From positions 34,438 to 45,260 of the forward strand of contig DBYP01000003.1 of NCBI GenBank assembly GCA_002309885.1: a stretch of DNA of 10,823 nt. The letters run 5' to 3'. The stretch comes from Verrucomicrobia bacterium UBA1183 (lineage in GTDB: Bacteria; Verrucomicrobiota; Verrucomicrobiia; Opitutales; UBA9783). Shown here piece by piece: positions 5,539-10,823 of the stretch. The notes beneath the pieces were generated by a model that was not told the DNA's origin, searched no databases, and worked only from the letters and a program-made list of their open reading frames with translations. The position numbers were made by a program, and so were the translations under genes. Each line of letters opens with the position of its first letter. Position 1 is the first letter of the stretch.

Positions 5539-7305
5539 TTATTTACCCATCGGAACCGTCATAGGACGATTCGGCAGAATAACATTTTCTTTTTTGGCAC
5601 TTTCACCCGCAGATGGCAATATTGTTTTCAAAGAAAAAACATCCAAAAATCCAGGCACTTTTACTGTGTTTACAAAAGCACCCTCCTTCAAACCACACGT
5701 AATTTCGACGGACAATTCCGAAATAGCCTTGAATTCTGCAACCCCCAAAGTACGCATTATGGAAGCAAAATTCATCGTCATATGACTAAAGCAATTCCCT
5801 TCTTGCGAGGCATAAGAAGGTGTTTTCATTTCTTCCATGCGTTCAATCAAACGCTTTACATTCCCAATATCGTCAGCATACAACAAATAATTTTTGTATA
5901 CCGCAAACCAAATAGGACAATGGGCCTCATTACCATTCATCCGCCAAAATATTTGATCGATATCACAATCGTGATGTTTTTCTACCGATCGTTTAACGTT
6001 CAATGCAATATCTTTACAAATCTCCCAATAAAAATACTTTTTGTCTGCATATTCTTTCAACGACGAGCTTATCTTACCCGAAAAATCTTCGATAAACTTT
6101 AAAATCGTCTCTCGTTTCAGTTGCTTCCCTTCGAAAAATCCAAAGCCCTTCGAAGATATCAAATCTTCTGAGCTTTGTAAATCAGCATAACTTTGCGTAT
6201 TACCAGTCAAATTTTTATCACAAAAAGCTAAAAAATCTTTGATCAATGGACAAACCATTCCCCATATGTTTTTAAATGAGGTGCAAAAATCTACGGTATT
6301 TTGACTATATTTAATACGATCATCTAACGATTCTACATAATTTCTCAATCCAGAATAATTTTGGAAAACTAACTCCTGTATTGCTTCCCGTGAAGACCAA
6401 TTTAAAAATTTTACTTCTTTTGTTTTCGCCGCCAATGATTTAGTAAAACTCGCCAATAAACTATATTCCTGTGGATAGACAAACGTTTTTGTTACAAGCA
6501 TTTTGTCGACAATATCAAATCCCATTTCAGTACGTTTAACATCCGGGCCTATCAGTGTATCCCAGATGAATTTTGGGAAAGCCAGCCCTTTATCGTCTAT
6601 TTTTTGAAAAATATCATTCCAAAGATTAATATCTAAAACCACCTTTAAACACATTTCTGGCACCCTTTCTTGGTAAATAAAAGGGAACACCTGTGCCAAA
6701 CTTTTATCCAATGTTTTTAGCAAATCGGCATTTCCGTACATTTGCCAACAATAGTTTTTATCCGTACTACTGGTAATTGCTTTCAAAACATTTGCTGCGG
6801 TTTCATTTTCTTTCAGACTTTTAATCAATGCGCAATTCGGCTGTGCTTTAAACAAAAAAACAGGCTCTATATTACCTTCATTTAAAAATATTACAGCATA
6901 ACAAGCGGCTTTTTCATCAACCCCGGGGCAAGATAGCCCGCCTGCGAACCCCGTAACAGCAAACGATATCAAAGAAGAACAATCTGGGACCACTTTGTCG
7001 GCCACTTGCGTTACCTTTTGGAGCAATTTAGGTAAACTTTCACTCTCTATTGTTAATAACGGCAAAGGCTTGCCTCCCATTTTCTTTGAAATATCTAGCA
7101 ATATTTTCGAAAAATCCACACTGGGTAATTTCACTTCATCTTTCGCTGCTAATGGCGAAAATTTAACCGCAGTATTGCTCTTATTACCAACAACAGTTTT
7201 TGTACCCGCAGCAACGGGCTCAGTATCAACGCTTGCCCAACAAAAATTTAAAGCAAATAAGCAAAAAAATAACGATTTTTTAACATTTTTTATAATAAAC
7301 ATCAT
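5539..7305 (-). CDS. Exported orphan protein, about 588 aa, upstream of ftsA
   Basis: The family is not firmly recognised. The longest frame opens at ATG 7344, but it has no ribosome binding site and lies on candidate promoter boxes. ATG 7305 (or the adjacent ATG 7302) follows TTTTAGGC. From 7305 the N-terminus MMFIIKNVKKSLFFCLFALN ends in CWA-SVD, a likely signal peptidase I site after residue 24, so the protein is probably periplasmic or secreted. The mature part alternates hydrophobic and charged helical stretches and has no internal membrane span. Segments such as CPIWFAVYKNYLLYADDIG (463-481), followed by a helix, recall DUF3352-type proteins of large two-lobe architecture, but this is a weak resemblance. 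The C-terminus ends in a Pro/Met-rich tail (PNRPMTVPMGK). It shares a probable operon with ftsA, which hints at an envelope or division role without proving it. Confidence 0.8.
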   Translation of the reverse strand: MMFIIKNVKKSLFFCLFALNFCWASVDTEPVAAGTKTVVGNKSNTAVKFSPLAAKDEVKLPSVDFSKILLDISKKMGGKPLPLLTIESESLPKLLQKVTQVADKVVPDCSSLISFAVTGFAGGLSCPGVDEKAACYAVIFLNEGNIEPVFLFKAQPNCALIKSLKENETAANVLKAITSSTDKNYCWQMYGNADLLKTLDKSLAQVFPFIYQERVPEMCLKVVLDINLWNDIFQKIDDKGLAFPKFIWDTLIGPDVKRTEMGFDIVDKMLVTKTFVYPQEYSLLASFTKSLAAKTKEVKFLNWSSREAIQELVFQNYSGLRNYVESLDDRIKYSQNTVDFCTSFKNIWGMVCPLIKDFLAFCDKNLTGNTQSYADLQSSEDLISSKGFGFFEGKQLKRETILKFIEDFSGKISSSLKEYADKKYFYWEICKDIALNVKRSVEKHHDCDIDQIFWRMNGNEAHCPIWFAVYKNYLLYADDIGNVKRLIERMEEMKTPSYASQEGNCFSHMTMNFASIMRTLGVAEFKAISELSVEITCGLKEGAFVNTVKVPGFLDVFSLKTILPSAGESAKKENVILPNRPMTVPMGK

Positions 7306-7312
7306 GCCTAAA

Positions 7313-7352
7313 ATTCTACCACTATAATAAAAATAAGTAAACATTTTTCTAA
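7313..7352 (-). promoter_or_regulatory. Candidate promoters for the exported protein-ftsA operon
   Basis: Two overlapping minus-strand options are visible. TTTACT (7336-7341), 17 nt, TAGAAT (7313-7318) would start transcription about at ATG 7305. TTAGAA (7347-7352), 17 nt, TATTAT (7324-7329) would give a short leader containing the AGG before ATG 7305/7302. Either argues against the upstream ATG at 7344. Confidence 0.35.
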
Positions 7353-7407
7353 AACGTATGCTATTTCAAGAGCTCTAAAGTGTGTCTACATAAGCTAGAA
7401 ATATTAC

Positions 7408-7440
7408 GTTTTTGAAGGGTTTTTTACAAAAAGTTCCCTT
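7408..7440 (-). repeat. Degenerate short copy C of the structured repeat
   Basis: Read on the minus strand this stretch begins AAGGGAACTTTTTGTAAAAA and then CCCTTCAAAAAC. It matches the start of copies A and B, with the middle GCTTCCCTTA segment lost or altered. It lies downstream of the rpsI terminator, in the same orientation relative to the preceding gene as the other two copies. The match is short and AT-rich. Confidence 0.5.
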
Positions 7441-7462
7441 GCTTTAACTGCACTATTTCGGA

Positions 7463-7491
7463 AAACAAAAAAGGAACCCGTAGGTCCCTTT
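7463..7491 (-). terminator. Intrinsic terminator of the rplM-rpsI operon
   Basis: On the minus strand AAAGGGACC (7483-7491) pairs with GGTTCCTTT (7470-7478) across a TACG loop, with one G-U pair, and is followed by a T-rich tract down to about 7463. It lies 17 nt beyond the rpsI stop codon, a textbook rho-independent terminator. Confidence 0.8.
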
Positions 7492-7508
7492 CTGAAAGTA
7501 AGTTTGAA

Positions 7509-7910
7509 TTAACGCTTCGAGAATTGGAAACGTTTACGAGCCTTCGGACGACCTGGCTTCTTACGTTCCTTGCTGCGGGCATCACGTGTCAAAAGTCCCG
7601 CCTTCTTCAATGGCAAACGCCACTCGGGATTCATTTTCTCCATAGCGCGAGCAATTCCCAAAACGATAGCATCGATTTGTCCCATATAGCCGCCTCCAGA
7701 AACGAAAGCACGGAAATTCAAACCGTTCTCATCTCCAATCGTGCGGAATGGCTTTAACAATAAAGCGTTGATTTCGTCGGACAATTTCGAACGGTCGACT
7801 TCATTGCCGTTAATCGTCCAAACACCAGTTCCTTTTGAAAGCCGTACCTTAGCAACAGCCGTCTTACGACGTCCAACGGTTACAAATTCTTCTACTTTTA
7901 CCTTTGCCAT
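7509..7910 (-). CDS. rpsI: 30S ribosomal protein S9
   Basis: S9 is a small-subunit protein whose basic C-terminal tail reaches the P-site tRNA. The 133 residues match the family length. Diagnostic parts are VGRRKTAVAKVRL (12-24), the GGGYMGQIDAIVLGIARA segment (72-89, usually GGGxxGQAxAIRxGIARA), and the tail LLTRDARSKERKKPGRPKAR followed by KRFQFSKR; FQ replaces the commoner PQ in the last motif. The start ATG 7910 has a strong AGGAG at 7919-7923. It follows rplM after 15 nt, the standard rplM-rpsI order, and ends just before the terminator at 7463-7491. Confidence 0.98.
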   Translation of the reverse strand: MAKVKVEEFVTVGRRKTAVAKVRLSKGTGVWTINGNEVDRSKLSDEINALLLKPFRTIGDENGLNFRAFVSGGGYMGQIDAIVLGIARAMEKMNPEWRLPLKKAGLLTRDARSKERKKPGRPKARKRFQFSKR

Positions 7911-7918
7911 ACAAAATT

Positions 7919-7923
7919 CTCCT
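7919..7923 (-). promoter_or_regulatory. Ribosome binding site of rpsI
   Basis: AGGAG on the minus strand, 8 nt before ATG 7910, within the short rplM-rpsI spacer. It contrasts with rplM, which shows no Shine-Dalgarno. Confidence 0.65.
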
Positions 7924-7925
7924 AA

Positions 7926-8357
7926 TTATTTACCCCAAACGATAGGCGATTGTGCTGCATACGGGTGATTTTCTCCAACACAAACGCGCAACTTCTTCAA
8001 CATTTGACGCGCTAAACGATTCTTGGGCAACATACCGCGAACCGCATTCATAATAATAAACTCTGGCTTCTTAGCACGAACCTCTTCCAATGTACGAACA
8101 TGCAATCCACGCTGAAAACCCGAATAAGCAGCATAGGTTTTATCCGTTTCTTTATGCCCGGTGACTTTCACATGCTCTGCATTGACAACCACAACGTAAT
8201 CGCCGGTGTCGCAATGCGGCGTGTACGAAGGCTTTGTACGTCCGCGCAAAATATTGGCAATCTCGACCGCCAAACGACCTAAAATCTTACCTTTTGCATC
8301 GATAAGGTACCACTTCTTATCGGCTAAATTCGACTGTGTAACTAACGTTGTGCTCAT
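7926..8357 (-). CDS. rplM: 50S ribosomal protein L13
   Basis: L13 is an early-assembling large-subunit protein that binds 23S rRNA. The 143 residues match the family: KWYLIDAKGKILGRLAVEIA (15-34), LRGRTKPSYTPHCDTGDYVV (37-56), VKVTGHKETDKTY (63-75), and the signature AVRGMLPKNRLARQMLKKLRV (104-124), then HPYAAQSP. The N-terminus carries about ten residues before the conserved core, which is modest variation. No Shine-Dalgarno precedes ATG 8357. It is the first gene of the rplM-rpsI pair and is divergent from the T3SS chaperone gene. Confidence 0.98.
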   Translation of the reverse strand: MSTTLVTQSNLADKKWYLIDAKGKILGRLAVEIANILRGRTKPSYTPHCDTGDYVVVVNAEHVKVTGHKETDKTYAAYSGFQRGLHVRTLEEVRAKKPEFIIMNAVRGMLPKNRLARQMLKKLRVCVGENHPYAAQSPIVWGK

Positions 8358-8403
8358 TCAAAAATACTTTTATACATCAAGAAAACCGACAAATGACCCA
8401 CCT

Positions 8404-8418
8404 TGTCAAGCTTATAAT
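8404..8418. promoter_or_regulatory. Divergent promoter elements between rplM and the T3SS pair
   Basis: The 8358-8446 spacer has a perfect plus-strand TATAAT (8413-8418), which would start transcription near 8425 for the chaperone-sctC pair, but no convincing -35 is seen 16-18 nt upstream. A perfect minus-strand TTGACA (8404-8409) points toward rplM, again without a good -10 at 17 nt. The plus-strand promoter may need an activator. Confidence 0.3.
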
Positions 8419-8482
8419 AGAAAATTAAACCAAAATTAATTCTTTTATGGACTTTTCTTCAAAAATATTTCATAATAGGTAC

Positions 8483-8884
8483 ATGGGTCTGCAGGATTAT
8501 TTAGCTTTGGTGAAGACGACGCTCGGAATCGAGACCGTACAAGAAGAATCACAAAACAGTTACATTTTAGAACATCCAGAAAGAATATTTAGGCTCTATC
8601 AACGAGGTAAACAGGTGTTTTTAGAGGGTTCCATAGGAACTCCTTTGAGTGATACAACTGAGACAAACACCATGTTATCTGAGTTGTTACAGTTTAACTT
8701 AAAGCGTACACAATTTCTGGATAATATTATTTTCCTAGACAGTGATACCCATCAACTGTTTTTGCGGGAAGTTTTACACGGAGAAGAAATGCCTACGGAA
8801 GAATTGAAGGCTCATCTAGAAGATTTTGCCCTCAACATGGAAGTTATCGAAGATCGCTTCTTCCCAAAGGCAATGGCAAACTAA
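8483..8884 (+). CDS. CesT/Tir-type T3SS chaperone
   Basis: Class I T3SS chaperones are small, acidic, dimeric cytosolic proteins that bind the N-terminal region of effectors and deliver them to the sorting platform. I chose ATG 8483 (133 aa), preceded by ATAGGTAC, because MGLQDYLALVKTTLGIE fits helix 1 of the CesT fold directly. ATG 8447 would add 12 residues. The pattern is typical: N-terminal helix, strands around ERIFRLYQRGKQVFLEGSIG (44-63), the helix MLSELLQFNLKR (76-87; family: LLxxLLxxN), strands NIIFLDSD and HQLFLREVL, then the C-terminal helix TEELKAHLEDFALNMEVIED. The protein is acidic overall. Identification is by fold pattern and context, not by a strict motif. The sctC start codon lies 1 nt past the stop, so the two are translationally coupled. 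Its client is unknown; no effector gene is adjacent. Confidence 0.8.
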   Translation: MGLQDYLALVKTTLGIETVQEESQNSYILEHPERIFRLYQRGKQVFLEGSIGTPLSDTTETNTMLSELLQFNLKRTQFLDNIIFLDSDTHQLFLREVLHGEEMPTEELKAHLEDFALNMEVIEDRFFPKAMAN

Positions 8885-8885
8885 A

Positions 8886-10727
8886 ATGAAAGGGAGCCTA
8901 TTTTTTCTAAAACTTGCATTTCTAGGCACCTTACCGGTGGCATGGGGACATGTTGACTATTTAGAAGCGAATCGTCCCATTGAAGAATCCGCTCAAGATA
9001 GTACCAACATAGAATTTACCTTTAAAGATATTCCATCATCGCTTATCGACGACATGGAAGAAGTTGATCACAAATTTTGGCCCAAATCGACCTCTTATCT
9101 TTATTTACGGGATAAACAAGTTGCAGAAGCGATCAAAGATTTCTGTAAAATGCAGGATGTGGATGTCGTTGTAAGCGATAAACTTCAAAAGGCTCAACAA
9201 AAGGTTCACCAAACCTTTGAAAAGATTTATCCGGCAGAAATTTGGGAACAATTGGTAAAATCCTGCAGCTTACTGTGGTTCCACGATGGACATGTACTTT
9301 TTGTCTATGATACCTCAGAAATTGAGACGAGAATCCTGAAAGTTCATCCGCACCAGATTCAGCCCTTACTGGACTTGGTTCAAAAACTCGGATTTTCAAG
9401 TTCCAACATGGGCATCCATCCCATGAAAGAAGGTGGCATTGTCATCGTCAGTGGAGCCCCAAAAATGATTGAGTTGTTGGAAAACATGACTTCGAATATG
9501 CAATTTTACAAAAACATCGAGATGGACACCATGGATGTACGCATTTTCCCATTAAAACACGCTTGGGCTGAAGATAAATCCATAGGAAGTCTAAATATTC
9601 CCGGGGTTGCCACCATGCTTAAAGATATTTTAGGGAAAAATGTTGAAGAAAAAAGCCCCATAGCGCCCGTACGAGACGAATCGGCTAAAAAAATAAAATC
9701 CATAAAAGAAACATCGGAAAATACAGCTACGGAAACTTCTGAAAAACAGGATAAAAAGACGCTTCCGGAAGGTGGCTTAATTACCATCGATACGCGTCAA
9801 AATGCTATCATCGTAAAAGATTATACTCACAATTTGCCCCTATATGAAAATATTATCCGCAAATTAGACATACCTCTAGAACTAATAGAAATCGAGGCTG
9901 TTATCGTGGATGTCAATAAAAACTGCGGTTTGTCCGTAGGGGTAAATCAATTGTCTTTTACAAATGCCGGCCGAGAGATTTACTTTCAACCCATTGGGAA
10001 AACCGCTTCAGGCGGCTGGTCATTGCAATGGAAAGGCATTGTAAAGGGTAATGAATTTATGGGAGCCATCAAAGTTTTAGAAGACAAAAACTACAGCAAA
10101 ATCCTTGCAAGGCCCTCCGTTATTACCATGGACAATCTAACGGCCGTAATGGATCAAAGCGAAACTTATTACTTACCTGCAGCGGGCACCAAAAGTTCTG
10201 ACCTATACTCTATCACGGGTAGCACAAAGCTCCAGGTTACTCCGCATATCATCAATACATTGGGCAAGCCACAAATTCAGCTGGTTTTAGACGTTAAGGA
10301 CGAAAGCGTAACCCCCAATACAGGTGAAGGCAACAAATCCAAAGTCGACTCATCCAGCATATCGACACAAGCGGTTGTATACGAAGGACAAAGCGTCCTT
10401 GTCGGAGGCTACTTTAAAGAATCATTTACAAATGGCAACACCGGCATTCCCTTCTTAAAAGACCTGCCTTTCGTCGGGAATATATTTAAAAACACGACAA
10501 AAAACAAAGGTACCTCTGAACGGCTTTTCTTGATAACCCCAAAGATTATCCGCATGTCTGCTGGAAAAGATAAATTTGAAGGTTTATTCGCAACTCCAAG
10601 CACATTGCTGAAACCCGATGAACGCGTTCCGATGAAATATCTCAATGTAGAAAAGCAATTTCCGGATCCTCCTAAACCCAATACCCGCAATCGCCGTCTG
10701 ATGGAAAAATCTGAGGAAAGGTTTTAA
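8886..10727 (+). CDS. sctC: T3SS outer-membrane secretin SctC (YscC/EscC family)
   Basis: SctC forms the ring channel through which the T3SS needle complex crosses the outer membrane. ATG 8886 gives 613 aa, a normal SctC length, and a signal peptide (MKGSLFFLKLAFLGTLPVAWG, cleavage about residue 21). N0 is at about 70-142 (YLYLRDKQVAEAIKDFC; LLWFHDGHVLFVYDTSE). N1 follows at about 146-250 with the T3SS-specific VRIFPLKHAWAEDKSI (218-233) and IPGVATMLKDILG (238-250). A charged Lys/Glu/Ser/Thr linker fills 251-295. N3 is at 298-330 (ITIDTRQNAIIVKDY). The secretin core spans 333-556, with EIEAVIVDVN, LARPSVITMDN and GQSVLVGGYFKES (501-513), then GIPFLKDLPFVGNIFK and LFLITPKII. A tail of about 55 residues follows and might bind a pilotin. 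The HAW motif and N0 pattern separate it from GspD and PilQ. The rest of the T3SS is not in the window. Confidence 0.93.
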   Translation: MKGSLFFLKLAFLGTLPVAWGHVDYLEANRPIEESAQDSTNIEFTFKDIPSSLIDDMEEVDHKFWPKSTSYLYLRDKQVAEAIKDFCKMQDVDVVVSDKLQKAQQKVHQTFEKIYPAEIWEQLVKSCSLLWFHDGHVLFVYDTSEIETRILKVHPHQIQPLLDLVQKLGFSSSNMGIHPMKEGGIVIVSGAPKMIELLENMTSNMQFYKNIEMDTMDVRIFPLKHAWAEDKSIGSLNIPGVATMLKDILGKNVEEKSPIAPVRDESAKKIKSIKETSENTATETSEKQDKKTLPEGGLITIDTRQNAIIVKDYTHNLPLYENIIRKLDIPLELIEIEAVIVDVNKNCGLSVGVNQLSFTNAGREIYFQPIGKTASGGWSLQWKGIVKGNEFMGAIKVLEDKNYSKILARPSVITMDNLTAVMDQSETYYLPAAGTKSSDLYSITGSTKLQVTPHIINTLGKPQIQLVLDVKDESVTPNTGEGNKSKVDSSSISTQAVVYEGQSVLVGGYFKESFTNGNTGIPFLKDLPFVGNIFKNTTKNKGTSERLFLITPKIIRMSAGKDKFEGLFATPSTLLKPDERVPMKYLNVEKQFPDPPKPNTRNRRLMEKSEERF

Positions 10728-10750
10728 CAATCGCTACAATTCTTGCACCC

Positions 10751-10823
10751 TAAGGGAACTTTTTGAAAAAAGCTTCCCTTAGACCCTCAAAAACTTCCAT
10801 AATTTTGCAACAGTGTTGCAAAA
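10751..10823 (+). repeat. Structured intergenic repeat, copy B (cut by window end)
   Basis: These 73 nt align without gaps to 4151-4223 (65 identical). The first hairpin (AAGGGAA/TTCCCTT) is intact. The second is TTTTGCAAC-AGT-GTTGCAAAA; compared with copy A, one stem base pair has changed from G-C to A-T on both sides, so pairing is kept. It begins 24 nt after the sctC stop and has the same orientation relative to the preceding gene as copy A. The right half lies outside the window. Confidence 0.8.

Noticed and set aside
5422..6102. 226-residue plus-strand ORF across the ftsA and exported-protein genes
   Set aside because: It is antisense to two well-supported genes, starts inside ftsA and shows no coding signature or family resemblance.
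8886..10727. Secretin as GspD or PilQ
   Set aside because: The N0 pattern with WFHDGHVLFVYD and the PLKHAWA motif are typical of T3SS SctC, and a CesT-type chaperone gene is coupled to it.

Overview
This AT-rich window most likely comes from a host-associated bacterium, and my best guess is the phylum Verrucomicrobiota. The guess rests on three things: a type III secretion (T3SS) secretin with a CesT-type chaperone, an FtsA cell-division protein (which argues against Chlamydiae), and several secreted orphan proteins. The lineage call is an inference. No rRNA, tRNA, CRISPR array, transposase or phage gene was seen. No gene-free stretch exceeds about 300 bases; the longest, 511-768, holds only a candidate promoter and ribosome binding site.

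Left part (1-2838, minus strand). A gene cut by the window edge encodes an exported-looking protein whose visible C-terminal part carries two tandem matches to the eukaryotic ubiquitin-interacting motif. Upstream of it lies an orphan of about 690 residues, exported, cysteine-rich and probably beta-rich, with an acidic linker. A good promoter overlapped by a perfect palindrome precedes it.

Middle (3033-7508). A DegT/DnrJ/EryC1/StrS-family PLP aminotransferase on the plus strand converges on ftsA on the minus strand. A palindromic structured repeat lies between them and supplies the last codons and stop of the aminotransferase. ftsA has a GTG start, a degenerate phosphate-2 motif and no ftsZ beside it. 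It follows, after 11 nt, a gene for an exported orphan, so the two probably form an operon.

Right part (7509-10823). rplM-rpsI (minus strand) ends in a clear intrinsic terminator. Divergent from it, a CesT-type chaperone gene and sctC form a tightly coupled pair on the plus strand (1 nt gap). A second copy of the structured repeat follows sctC and is cut by the window end; a short degenerate third copy lies beyond the rpsI terminator. The strongest leads are the ubiquitin-binding effector candidate near a T3SS locus and the repeat family, whose stem shows a compensatory base-pair change between copies.
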